The position numbers and the translations under genes are program-made. This document shows, one piece after another, positions 20,436 to 28,999 of a stretch of DNA of 64,000 nt (position 1 is the first letter of the stretch; the number at the start of each line of letters is the position of its first letter). The notes beneath the pieces are model-generated. The model was not told the DNA's origin and did not search any database. It saw only the letters and a list, made by a program, of their open reading frames with translations. The stretch lies in contig NC_008027.1 of assembly GCF_000026105.1 (NCBI RefSeq), positions 2,372,001 through 2,436,000 on the forward strand, written 5' to 3'. Source of the DNA: Pseudomonas entomophila L48. Its GTDB lineage: Bacteria; Pseudomonadota; Gammaproteobacteria; Pseudomonadales; Pseudomonadaceae.

Positions 20436-21020
20436 TCAGATCAACAACGCCGACCACGCCGACACCAGCAGCAACCCGGCCAGCCCCTGGTTGAACCCAC
20501 GCAGCCTTCGCGGCGAACGCAGCCAGCGCGCGCTGCCCACGCCCAGCAGCGCCCAGGCGGCCATGCTCGGCAGGGCGATCAGCAGGAACACCAGCGCCAG
20601 CCAGCCCATCGACAGGGCTGGCGTGGCGAACAGCCCGACCATGGCCACCGCCGTCACCCACACCTTGGGGTTGACCAGTTGCAGCGTCGCCGCGCCCAGT
20701 GGCGACAGGCCGGCATCCTCGCCCGCCTGCAAGGGCGCACCGGCAGCGCGCAGCAGGCGCCAGGCCATCCAGCTCAGCCACAAGGCGCCCACCCAGCTCA
20801 TGGCGTGCTGCACCCTCGGGTAGCGCAGCAACAGCTCGCCCAGGCCCAGGCCCACCAGCAGTATCACCGCCGAGGCGGCGCAGCAGGCGGCCAGGATCGG
20901 CCCCACGCTGGCTCGCAAGCCGCGTTGGGCGCCGTGGGCGAGGATCAGCAGGTTGGTCGGCCCCGGGCTGATGCTGGCGGCGAGGGCGAAAAGGATGAAG
21001 GGCAACAACGTATGCGACAT
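20436..21020 (-). CDS. LysE/RhtB family amino-acid exporter
   Basis: 194 residues, about six membrane helices. FALAASISPGPTNLLILAHGAQRG near the N-terminus is the LysE family motif (SPGPN/T), and LVNPKVWVTAVAMVG is the conserved NPK loop. It exports amino acids or related compounds. The start at 21020 is set by the family N-terminus MSHTLLPFILFALAASISPGP. The AraC-type regulator ends upstream on the same strand with a 49-bp gap, so it is a likely regulator. Confidence 0.88.
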   Translation of the reverse strand: MSHTLLPFILFALAASISPGPTNLLILAHGAQRGLRASVGPILAACCAASAVILLVGLGLGELLLRYPRVQHAMSWVGALWLSWMAWRLLRAAGAPLQAGEDAGLSPLGAATLQLVNPKVWVTAVAMVGLFATPALSMGWLALVFLLIALPSMAAWALLGVGSARWLRSPRRLRGFNQGLAGLLLVSAWSALLI

Positions 21021-21069
21021 GGTCAAGGCTCCGAGTGATCGAAGCGCCATGCTCGCCGTTCGTGGGCAT

Positions 21070-21900
21070 TCAGTCTGGAAGCTTTGAGCAGCGCTTGCGG
21101 TAGTCGGCCGGTGTGAGCCGGTAGGCGCGGCGGAACCAGCGGCCCAGGTGGCTCTGGTCGGCGAAACCCAGCAGGCTGGCCACCGCAGCAGGCGTTTCGC
21201 CACGGGACAGCAGGCGCCGCGCCCTGGCCAGCCGCAGTTGGATGAGGTAGGCGTGCGGCGCCAGGCCGAAGGCGGCCTTGAAGGCGCGGGTGAGACGGAA
21301 ACGGTCGGTGGCGCAGACACGCGCCAGGTTGTCCAGGCCGATGTCCTGGTCGAGGTGGGCGTGCAGGTAGTCGCGGGCGACTTGCGCGGTCAACGGCAGG
21401 CGCGGGTCCGGGTCCAGGCGCTGGCGCCATTGAAGGTGGCCGGTGAGGCAGGCCAGCAGGTCGTCGAGGGCGGTCTGGCGGACGATGCGCAGCTCGCCAT
21501 GGTGCACCGCCGTGAACGCGCGGGCGGTGGCGCCGGCAAGGCGCGTGTCGCGGTGCAGCAGGGCGGCGAAGCTGGGCAGAGCACCGGACGGGGCATGTTC
21601 GAACAGTGCGCGCAGTTCGGTTTCCAGCCAGTTGGCGTCCAGGTAGAGGGTGGAGTAGGTGAAGCCATCGTCCGTCGGCGCATGGCCGTCGTGCAGGTCG
21701 CCAGGCTCCAGCACGAAGACCTGCCCGGGCGTGCTCTGGTGGCGCGCGCGGCGACAGTTGAACTGCTGCACGCCCTGCTCGGTGACGCCGACCAGGAAGC
21801 TGTCGTGCCAGTGCGGGTCGTAGGCGTGGCCGGTGAAATGGGCGCGGACCGACTCGATGCCGGTGTCGGCGTCCTGTCTGAGGTCGATCCAGTTGCTCAT
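21070..21900 (-). CDS. AraC-family transcriptional regulator
   Basis: 276 residues. The N-terminal AraC-type cupin begins HAYDPHWHDSFLVGVTEQGVQQFNCRR, and the C-terminal double helix-turn-helix includes DIGLDNLARVCATDRFRLTRAFKAAFGLAPHAYL and PAAVASLLGFADQSHLGRWFRRAYRLTPADYRK. This architecture is common for regulators of adjacent LysE exporters. It lies between two LysE-type genes on the same strand and may control either. Confidence 0.9.
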   Translation of the reverse strand: MSNWIDLRQDADTGIESVRAHFTGHAYDPHWHDSFLVGVTEQGVQQFNCRRARHQSTPGQVFVLEPGDLHDGHAPTDDGFTYSTLYLDANWLETELRALFEHAPSGALPSFAALLHRDTRLAGATARAFTAVHHGELRIVRQTALDDLLACLTGHLQWRQRLDPDPRLPLTAQVARDYLHAHLDQDIGLDNLARVCATDRFRLTRAFKAAFGLAPHAYLIQLRLARARRLLSRGETPAAVASLLGFADQSHLGRWFRRAYRLTPADYRKRCSKLPD

Positions 21901-21976
21901 GGGGGCGGGCCGTCAGGGGGGATCGAACGACCTTATCGCAGAACCACCCCGCCTGCTTAGAACGTTTGTGCAGCCC

Positions 21977-22591
21977 TCAACGCTGGGCGAACGCCAGGTT
22001 GATCCCCAACCCGGCGAACGACGCGGCAAAGCCCCGGCGCAACCACGCCTGAACGGCTGGCGAGTCGATTACCGCGCGGCGGAACAGGTGGGCGAGCAGG
22101 CCGTAGAGCACGAACACCACGAAGGTCATGGCCATGAACACGGCGCTCAGCCCAAGCATCTGCAGGGTGGCGGAGCCGGCGCGGGGGTCGATGAACTGCG
22201 GCAGGAAGGCCAGGAAGAACAGGGTCAGCTTGGGGTTGAGGATGTTCAGCAGGCAGGCCTTGAGCACCAGCTGGCCAGCCGAGGCGGGCGTGGCCTTTTC
22301 ATCCACGGCGAAGGCCGCGCGGTCGCGCCAGGTGGCGTAGGCCAGGTACAGCAGGTAGGCGACACCGGCAAACTTCAACCCCTGGAACGCCAGGGCGCTG
22401 GCATGCAGCAGCGCCGACAGGCCCAGCACCGAGGCCAGCAGGTGCGGGACGATGCCCAAGGTGCAGCCCAGGGCGGTCCACAGGCAGGCACGGCGCCCGG
22501 CCACCAGTGCGCTGGAGACGGTGAGGATGACGCCGCTGCCGGGGATCAGCACGATGATCAGGGCAGTGACGAGGAATTCCAGGCTCGGCAT
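21977..22591 (-). CDS. LysE/RhtB family exporter
   Basis: 204 residues. FLVTALIIVLIPGSGVILTVSSALVAGRR is a variant of the SPGPN motif (IPGSGV), followed by LGIVPHLLASVLG and LLNILNPKLTLFFLAFLPQF, the standard NPK helix, with about six helices overall. The substrate is unknown. It is the second LysE-type gene in 2 kb. It lies 34 bp upstream of the LysR gene on the same strand's downstream side, so co-transcription with lysR is possible. Confidence 0.88.
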   Translation of the reverse strand: MPSLEFLVTALIIVLIPGSGVILTVSSALVAGRRACLWTALGCTLGIVPHLLASVLGLSALLHASALAFQGLKFAGVAYLLYLAYATWRDRAAFAVDEKATPASAGQLVLKACLLNILNPKLTLFFLAFLPQFIDPRAGSATLQMLGLSAVFMAMTFVVFVLYGLLAHLFRRAVIDSPAVQAWLRRGFAASFAGLGINLAFAQR

Positions 22592-22625
22592 TGGTGACAG
22601 CTCCTTGCAGTCGGGGGTGGATGCA

Positions 22626-23546
22626 CTATACGCCGGGCGCGGGCGGCTGCAACACGTCCTCCGGGCGCAACGCGGCGAAGCGCTCGCGCAGCCATTGGTG
22701 CAACTGCGCCACGGCGGGCGTCAGCTGTTTGCGGTGCGGGCAGACCAAGGTCACCGGGGTAAGTTCGCCGGGGTGCTCAGGGAGCAGTACCTCCAGCTCG
22801 CCGGCGGCGACATTGGCGAACACATCCAGCCACGACTTATAGACGATGCCTTCGCCCTCCAGCGCCCAGCGCCGGACGACGTCGGCGTCGTCGCTGAACA
22901 GCGGCCCGCGTACGTGTACGGTCTTGTGGCCCAGGCGCCATTTGTCATAGACCCGGCTCTGTTGCAGGTACAGCAGGCAGTCGTGCTGTTGCAGTTCCTC
23001 GGGCGTGCGCGGGCGGCCATGGCGCGCCAGGTAATCCGGCGAGGCTACCACCACCCGGCGGTTCCACGGCGCCAGGGGCAGGGCGATGTAGTTGGCGTCT
23101 TCGTTGAGGCCGTAGCGGATGGCGACGTCCACCGGGTCGCGGTACAGGTCGGCCATCTGGTCGGAGAGAAAGAAGCGCAGGTTCAGGCCCGGGTGCTCGC
23201 GGCGAAAGGCGCTGAGCCAGGGGCGCAGCAGGTTGCGGCCCATGTCCGAGGGCGCGGCGATCTGCAGCACGCCGCGCAGGCTGCTGTGGTCGCCGTGCAG
23301 GTCTTCGCGGCCTTGGCGCAGCGTATCCAGCACGCGCTGGGCGGTGGGCAGGTACAACTCGCCCTCGGCGGTCAGGCGCAGGCTGCGGGTGGTGCGGGCG
23401 AACAGGCGTACGTCCAGTTCGCGCTCCAGGCGCTTGATGGCCGCCGCCACTTGGCCGGGCAACAGGTCGGCCTCGTGGGCTGCGGCGGTGAAGCTGCCCA
23501 GGGCGCTGGCACGGGCGAACAGTTCCAGGTCGGTGATGCGCAGCAT
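22626..23546 (-). CDS. LysR-family transcriptional regulator
   Basis: 306 residues. The winged helix-turn-helix is at the N-terminus (LELFARASALGSFTAAAHEADLLPGQVAAAIKRLERELDVRLFARTTRSLRLT), followed by a substrate-binding domain (VLQIAAPSDMGRNLLRPWLSAF; VDVAIRYG). The start at 23546 has TGGAGTGAA in front; a GTG two codons earlier is less likely. It is divergent from the nitroreductase gene across 104 bp, the usual geometry for LysR control of its neighbour. Confidence 0.92.
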   Translation of the reverse strand: MLRITDLELFARASALGSFTAAAHEADLLPGQVAAAIKRLERELDVRLFARTTRSLRLTAEGELYLPTAQRVLDTLRQGREDLHGDHSSLRGVLQIAAPSDMGRNLLRPWLSAFRREHPGLNLRFFLSDQMADLYRDPVDVAIRYGLNEDANYIALPLAPWNRRVVVASPDYLARHGRPRTPEELQQHDCLLYLQQSRVYDKWRLGHKTVHVRGPLFSDDADVVRRWALEGEGIVYKSWLDVFANVAAGELEVLLPEHPGELTPVTLVCPHRKQLTPAVAQLHQWLRERFAALRPEDVLQPPAPGV

Positions 23547-23650
23547 TTTCACTCCAGGGATGAAAGTGTTGCTGCATTGTGCGGGTTTTTCTTTGCAGCC
23601 GGGAAGATAAGATTTGCCTCAATCACGATCCCACCGAGGAGTTACCGTCC

Positions 23651-24304
23651 ATGGACACCGTTGCCCTGGCCAAGCGCCGCTACACCACCAAAGCCTACGA
23701 CGCCAGCCGCAAGATCCCCCAGGCCACCATCGACGCGCTGCTCGAGCAGTTGCGCCACAGCCCGTCCTCGGTCAACTCGCAGCCCTGGCACTTCGTGGTT
23801 GCCGACAGTGAAGAAGGCAAGGCGCGCCTGGCCAAGAGTACAGAGGTAGGTTTTGCCTACAACACGCCGAAGATCCTCAACGCCTCCCACGTGATCGTGT
23901 TCGCCGCCCGCACCGACATGACCGAGGCGCACCTGAACGGGCTGCTCGAACAGGAAGCCAAGGACGGGCGTTTCCGCAGTGAAGAGGCCAAGGCCGGGCA
24001 GGACCAGAGCCGCCGCTTCTATGTCAACCTGCATCGCCACGACAACAAGGACCTGCAGCACTGGATGGAGAAGCAGACCTACCTGGCCTTGGGCACCGCG
24101 CTGCTGGGCGCTGCCGCCTATGGTCTGGATGCCACGCCGATCGAAGGCTTCGACGCCAAGGCGATGGACGCCGAGCTGGGCTTGCGCGAGCGTGGGCTGA
24201 CCAGCGTGGTGGTGCTGAGCCTGGGCTACCGCAGCGAGGAAGATTTCAATGCCGGGCTGGGCAAGTCGCGGCTGCCGGTGGACAAGGTGTTCACGTTCCT
24301 CTGA
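23651..24304 (+). CDS. Oxygen-insensitive NAD(P)H nitroreductase, NfsB type
   Basis: 217 residues of the FMN-dependent NfsB/FRase I family. The N-terminus MDTVALAKRRYTTKAYDASRKI and the FMN-binding LRHSPSSVNSQPWHFVVA are diagnostic, and the C-terminal TSVVVLSLGYRSEED contacts FMN. It reduces nitroaromatics and quinones by two electrons. The start at 23651 is the family start; the upstream frame is read-in. It is divergent from the LysR gene, which probably regulates it. Confidence 0.9.
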   Translation: MDTVALAKRRYTTKAYDASRKIPQATIDALLEQLRHSPSSVNSQPWHFVVADSEEGKARLAKSTEVGFAYNTPKILNASHVIVFAARTDMTEAHLNGLLEQEAKDGRFRSEEAKAGQDQSRRFYVNLHRHDNKDLQHWMEKQTYLALGTALLGAAAYGLDATPIEGFDAKAMDAELGLRERGLTSVVVLSLGYRSEEDFNAGLGKSRLPVDKVFTFL

Positions 24305-24350
24305 ATCTGTTGCGGCAGGGTGTTTGACGCAATAGTCGTTGCGCCTGTCA

Positions 24351-24488
24351 GATCGAGCGCCGCTCCCGCGGCGCATCGCGGATAAATCCGCTCCTACAGG
24401 TTTGTTTCAGGGCCTCACGGGTGCGGCACGTTGCAATAGATGTAGGAGCGGATTTATCCGCGATGCGCCGCGCGGGCGGCGCTCGATC
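24351..24488. repeat. Composite palindromic element (outer GAGCGCCGC hairpin, inner REP)
   Basis: Outer arms are GATCGAGCGCCGC at the left and GGCGGCGCTCGATC at the right. Inside is a second inverted pair, GCGGATAAATCCGCTCCTACA and its complement, and GGCGCATCGCG links the two. The spacer is about 50 bp. It fills most of the 317-bp gap between the nitroreductase and the acetyltransferase. The same design recurs at 27376 and 54191. Confidence 0.85.
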
Positions 24489-24621
24489 TCAAGAACGCTG
24501 CAAGGTTATCGTCTGGCACCCGCCCGCCATTACACCATCCCCCACCTGAAAGTGCTGGCTGTAAAACCCCTAGGGCACAGGTAGACTCGCGCCTCCCTCC
24601 AGCCCCTCAGCGAGCCCCCGC

Positions 24622-25122
24622 ATGGATGCCACCCTCGAACTGCTCCAGACTGCCCCCGAACAGGCCGACCTGGTACGCAATCTCTACCAGTTCTATGCCT
24701 ACGAGTCTTCCGACTGGGAGCAGGAGGACGTGGAAGTGGACGGGCGCTTCTACATCCACGAACCGCACTTCGAGCGCTACTGGCAGTCGCCTGGCTGGAG
24801 CGCCACGCTGGTACTGGTCGACGGTTTCATCGCCGGCTTCGTCCTGGTCGAGCGCAGTGAGTTGCCAGGCATCGACGCCTTCGAACTGGCCGACCTGTTC
24901 ATCCTCAAGAAATACCGCCGCCTGGGCATCGGCCGCGCAGTCGCCCGGCAGTTCCTCTGCGAAGGCGATGCCGACTGGCTGCTGCGCTGGCATGGCGCCG
25001 ATGCCGTGGCGACGCAGTTCTGCCGGGCGCTGCTGGCCGACCTGCCGCGCGCTACGCGGGAAATCGCCCTGGACGATGAGCCCGAGCTGTTCAATTACCT
25101 GGTGACACCACGGCGGCACTGA
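24622..25122 (+). CDS. GNAT-family N-acetyltransferase
   Basis: 166 residues. The acetyl-CoA loop is KKYRRLGIGRAVARQF (R/Q-x-x-G-x-G/A). The N-terminal part (DLVRNLYQFYAYESSDWEQEDVEVDGRF) is seen in a group of small proteobacterial GNAT enzymes. The acceptor substrate is unknown. There is no signal or membrane segment. The start is conserved in form, although its ribosome site (GCGAGCCCCCGC) is weak. Confidence 0.8.
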   Translation: MDATLELLQTAPEQADLVRNLYQFYAYESSDWEQEDVEVDGRFYIHEPHFERYWQSPGWSATLVLVDGFIAGFVLVERSELPGIDAFELADLFILKKYRRLGIGRAVARQFLCEGDADWLLRWHGADAVATQFCRALLADLPRATREIALDDEPELFNYLVTPRRH

Positions 25123-25254
25123 CGGATACCTGTCTTTTTGTGACGGGCTTCACAAAATCCCCTCAAGCGGCATAATGCCAGCACTGTGCGGTTCCGTTCG
25201 CCAGACGCCCGGAAGCGCTCCACTCGTGCCCGTCGCAGTTTCAGGGAAACCCCC

Positions 25255-27366
25255 ATGTCGCTAGCCACAAGTCCCGACGTCATGTACCGGTTGTTGATCC
25301 AGAGCGTGGTGGACTACGCCATCTACCTGCTCACCCCCGAAGGCATCGTCGCCAACTGGAACCCCGGCGCGCAGCGGGCCAAGGGTTACCAGGCCGAGGA
25401 AATCGTCGGCCAGCACTACTCGCTGTTCTACACCGAGGACGAGCGGGCGGCGGGGCTGCCGGCCAAGAACCTGGAACAGGCCCGCAGTACCGGCCGCTTC
25501 GAAGAGCAGGGTTGGCGTTTGCGCAAGGATGGTTCGGCGTTTCACGCCCACGTGCTGATCGAGGCGGTGCGCGATGAACAGGGGCACTTGATCGGCTTTG
25601 CCAAGATCACCCGCGACATCAGCGAGCGCCGCCGCCACGAGCAGGAGCTGCTGCAAGCCAAGGAACTTGCCGAGCAGTACAGCCAGGAAATGACCAAGCT
25701 GTCGCAGTTCCTCGATTCGGTGATCACCCACATTCCCGCCAGCGTGATCGTCCAGGACCTGCACAGCCAGCAGATCCTGCTGGCCAACCAGCAGGCCGAG
25801 CAGCTGTTCGGCGGGCAGGGCGCGAGCCTGGTCGGCAAGCTGCCGGGCGAGTGCATGGCGCCCACGGCGGCCGACTACCTCGAACAGCACCTGGCCCGTG
25901 GCGCGCGCAGTGCCAAGGGCTTTGCCGCCGAAACGCGGGTCGACACCGCCAGAGGCCCGCGTACCTTGCGTAGCCGCGCCATGCTTTGCCGGAACCAGGG
26001 GCAGGGCGACTACGTGTTGTTCGTGGCCGAGGACGCCACCGAGGAGCTGGCCGCCCATGCCCAGATCCACCATATGGCGCACCACGACGCCCTGACCGGG
26101 CTGCCCAACCGCACGCTGTTCCATGAGCGGCTCAAGCAGGCGCTGCTGCGCGGCGAGGACGACGGCAAGCTGACCGCCGCCCTGTGCCTGGACCTGGACA
26201 ACTTCAAGAACATCAACGACACCCAGGGTCACGCCTTCGGCGACAAGCTCCTGCGTGCTCTGGGCAAGCGCCTGCGCCGCGAGCTGCGCGAGCACGACAC
26301 CTTGGCCCGGCTAGGTGGCGATGAATTCGCCGTGGTGTTGTCCGGCCTGGACAGCCGCGAGGCCGCGAGCAGCACCGCCCAGCGCTTGATCGAGGCTATC
26401 TGCCCGCCATTCCAGATCGAGGGGCACCAGTTCAGCGTGGGGGTGAGCATCGGTGTCGCTACCGCCCCGGACGACCACGACCAGGCCGAGCAGTTGCTCG
26501 GCTATGCCGACATGGCCCTGTACGAAGCCAAGCGCAACGGGCGCAACCGCTTCGAGTGCTTCCACGTCGAGCTCGACGTCGCCGCGCGCCAGCGCCGGCT
26601 GGTCGAGACCGACCTGCGCACCGCCCTGCACCTGGGGCAACTGGAGCTGCACTACCAGCCAGTGGTCGACCAGCAGAGCAACAGCGTCACCGGCTACGAG
26701 GCGCTGCTGCGCTGGCAGCACCCGGCGCGGGGCATGATCATGCCCATGGACTTCATCCCCATTGCCGAGGAGACCGGGCTGATCCACGAGATCGGCGCCC
26801 GCGCGCTGAACCTGGCCTGCCAGGAAGCGGCCAGCTGGGGCACCGAGCAGACGGTGTCGGTCAACCTGTCGGCGGTGCAGTTCAAGAACGCCGGGCTGGT
26901 GCACAGCGTGGCCCTGGCGCTGGCTGATTCAGGTTTGCCGGCGACAAGGCTGGAGCTGGAGATCACCGAGTCGGTGTTGTTGGGCAACAGCGAAGAGAAC
27001 GTGCGCACCTTGCGTGCTTTGAAGGACCTGGGGGTGTCGATCTCCCTCGATGACTTTGGTACCGGATATTCGTCGCTGGGCTACCTGCGCTCGTTCCCGT
27101 TCGATCGGATCAAGATCGACAAGTCGTTCGTGCATGATATGTGCGAAAGCCGCGAGGCGATGTCGATCGTGCGCGCCATCACCGAGCTGTCCAACAGCCT
27201 GATGATCAAGACCACTGCCGAGGGCGTGGAGTCGGCGGAGCAGATGCAGCGGTTGATGGCCGAGGGGTGTTCGCATTTCCAGGGTTACCTGTATGGGCGG
27301 CCGGCGCCGGCCAGCGAGCGGTTGCGGCAGGTGGGGGTGGTGGAGTGCCAGGCGACGGATTTGTAG
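25255..27366 (+). CDS. PAS-GGDEF-EAL cyclic-di-GMP protein
   Basis: 703 residues, no membrane segment. Two PAS domains span about residues 10-130 and 160-265. The GGDEF domain has an intact RLGGDEF at 354-358 and an RxxD inhibitory site (REHD) five residues before it. The EAL domain has EAL at 482-484, NLSAVQF, ELEITES, LDDFGTGYSSL and TTAEGVES, so all the usual metal ligands appear present. Both synthesis and hydrolysis of c-di-GMP are possible, probably set by the PAS input. I chose the ATG at 25255 after CAGGGAAAC. Confidence 0.93.
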   Translation: MSLATSPDVMYRLLIQSVVDYAIYLLTPEGIVANWNPGAQRAKGYQAEEIVGQHYSLFYTEDERAAGLPAKNLEQARSTGRFEEQGWRLRKDGSAFHAHVLIEAVRDEQGHLIGFAKITRDISERRRHEQELLQAKELAEQYSQEMTKLSQFLDSVITHIPASVIVQDLHSQQILLANQQAEQLFGGQGASLVGKLPGECMAPTAADYLEQHLARGARSAKGFAAETRVDTARGPRTLRSRAMLCRNQGQGDYVLFVAEDATEELAAHAQIHHMAHHDALTGLPNRTLFHERLKQALLRGEDDGKLTAALCLDLDNFKNINDTQGHAFGDKLLRALGKRLRRELREHDTLARLGGDEFAVVLSGLDSREAASSTAQRLIEAICPPFQIEGHQFSVGVSIGVATAPDDHDQAEQLLGYADMALYEAKRNGRNRFECFHVELDVAARQRRLVETDLRTALHLGQLELHYQPVVDQQSNSVTGYEALLRWQHPARGMIMPMDFIPIAEETGLIHEIGARALNLACQEAASWGTEQTVSVNLSAVQFKNAGLVHSVALALADSGLPATRLELEITESVLLGNSEENVRTLRALKDLGVSISLDDFGTGYSSLGYLRSFPFDRIKIDKSFVHDMCESREAMSIVRAITELSNSLMIKTTAEGVESAEQMQRLMAEGCSHFQGYLYGRPAPASERLRQVGVVECQATDL

Positions 27367-27375
27367 TGAGTTCGA

Positions 27376-27501
27376 GATCGAGCGCCGCTGTGCGGCGCAT
27401 CGCGGATGAATCCGCTCCTACAGTCATCGCGTCGGACGCGTGTAGGAGCGGATTCATCCGCGATATGCCGTGCTCGGTTTCATGATCGCTGCAATTCTCT
27501 C
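27376..27501. repeat. Composite palindromic element, second copy
   Basis: Left GATCGAGCGCCGC, inner pair GCGGATGAATCCGCTCCTACA with its complement, and a right flank GCTCGGTTTCATGATCGCTGCAATTCTCTC in pieces. That right flank is the reverse complement of the left flank of the copy at 54191 (GGGAGAATTGCAGCGACCAT...). The conserved unit therefore extends well beyond the hairpin core. Confidence 0.8.
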
Positions 27502-27512
27502 TTCCAAGCCAT

Positions 27513-27544
27513 AAAAAAGCCCCGACGACCAAGGCCATCGGGGC
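27513..27544 (-). terminator. Terminator of mexEF-oprN
   Basis: Read on the minus strand: GCCCCGA, 12-base loop, TCGGGGC, then six T. It is 40 bp after the oprN stop. Confidence 0.88.
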
Positions 27545-27583
27545 AAACGGTTGGGGGAGGAACCAACCAAAGGAGTCTTCAGA

Positions 27584-28999
27584 TCAACGCGCGCTGGCCA
27601 CCACATCCGGCTGCCAGCCGCCACCCAGGGCCTTGTAGATCGCCACGATGCCGCTGTACAGCTCGACCTCGCCCTGGGCCTGGGCATCCTCGGCGCTCAG
27701 CCGCTCACGCTCGGCATCCAGCAGCACCAGGTAATCCACCGTCCCTTCGCGATAACGGATCGAGGCCAGCTCGGCCGCCTTGCGGCTGGCCTCGCTCTGG
27801 CGCATCAACGCCAGCAGGCGCTGCTGGCGCTTGCCGTAGTCGCTGAAGGCGTTGGCGGACTCTTCCAAGGCCAGCAGCACTTGCTGCTCATAGTTGGCCA
27901 GGGCGCCGTCGGCGTCGGCCTTGGCCCCGCGCAGGCGGGCGCGCACGCTGCCCAGGTCGAACGCCGCCCAGGTGATGCTCGGCCCCAGCGCCCAGGCGTT
28001 GGACGCCGCCGAGCCGATCTGCGAGCCGCGCGCGGCGGTGAAACCGAGGAAGCCGCTCAGGCTGACCCGCGGGAACAGGTCGGCGGTGGCCACGCCCACG
28101 TTCGCCGTGGCCGCCGCCAGCTGGCGCTCGGCGCTGCGGATGTCCGGGCGGCGGCGCAGCAGTTCGCCCGGGTCGCCCACCGGCAGGGCCTTGGCGATGG
28201 CCGGCAGGGCCTTGGGCGACAGGTCCACGGTCATCGCGTCCGGGCGCTGGCCCAGCAGGGTGGCGATGCGGTTTTTCGCCCGCACCTGTGCGGCCTGTAA
28301 TTGCGGCACGGTGGCTTCGACACCCGCCAGGCGGGCGTCGGCGCGCACCACGTCGAGTTCGTTGCCGACCCCGGTATCGCGCAGGGTCACGGTGATGTCC
28401 CGCGACTGCTGCTGGGTCTTGAGGTTGGCCACGGCGATCTGCTCGCGCAACTGGGCGCCGCGCAGTTGGCCGTAGGCGTCGACCAGCTCGGCGATCAGGC
28501 TGACCTGCAGCTGTTGCAGGTCGGCTTCGGCGGCGGCTTCCTGGGCTTCGCTGGCCTCGATCTGGCGCTGGATGCGGCCGAACAGGTCGAGCTCCCAGGC
28601 CATGTCCAGGCCCAGGTCGTAGCGCTCGCTGTTGACCCGACGTTCAGTCTGGCCCGGGATCTGGCCCTTGCCCAGGTCGCTGCTGGCGCGGCTGGTGACT
28701 ACCGGGATCTGGTCGTTGGACACATCCTCGCGGATCGCCCGCGCCGCCTTCAGGCGGGCGAACGCCACACGCAGGTCACGGTTGCCCTCCAGCGAGGCTT
28801 GCACCAGCTGGTTGAGCACCGGGTCGTCGAACTGCTTCCACCACACGCTCTCGAAGCGGCTGCGGTCGAAGGCCTTGGCCTCCAGGCCGCTGTCCAGCCT
28901 GGCCGGCGCGGTGTCCGGCGTCTTGTAGTCCGGGCCCACGGCGCAGGCCGCCAGGGCCAGGGCCAGCAGGCTCGGGGTCAGGGGTTTGAGCAACTTCAT
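27584..28999 (-). CDS. oprN: Outer-membrane efflux lipoprotein, OprN type
   Basis: 471 residues of the NodT/TolC-like OEP family. Lipobox LALAACAVGP is near the N-terminus. Two OEP repeats follow (for example LVQASLEGNRDLRVAFARLKAAR and IRSAERQLAAATANVGVATADLFPRVSLSGFLG). It forms the trimeric outer-membrane channel of the pump. Its ATG overlaps the mexF stop by 4 bases (ATGA). The OprN assignment comes mainly from the MexE/MexF partners. Confidence 0.88.
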   Translation of the reverse strand: MKLLKPLTPSLLALALAACAVGPDYKTPDTAPARLDSGLEAKAFDRSRFESVWWKQFDDPVLNQLVQASLEGNRDLRVAFARLKAARAIREDVSNDQIPVVTSRASSDLGKGQIPGQTERRVNSERYDLGLDMAWELDLFGRIQRQIEASEAQEAAAEADLQQLQVSLIAELVDAYGQLRGAQLREQIAVANLKTQQQSRDITVTLRDTGVGNELDVVRADARLAGVEATVPQLQAAQVRAKNRIATLLGQRPDAMTVDLSPKALPAIAKALPVGDPGELLRRRPDIRSAERQLAAATANVGVATADLFPRVSLSGFLGFTAARGSQIGSAASNAWALGPSITWAAFDLGSVRARLRGAKADADGALANYEQQVLLALEESANAFSDYGKRQQRLLALMRQSEASRKAAELASIRYREGTVDYLVLLDAERERLSAEDAQAQGEVELYSGIVAIYKALGGGWQPDVVASAR

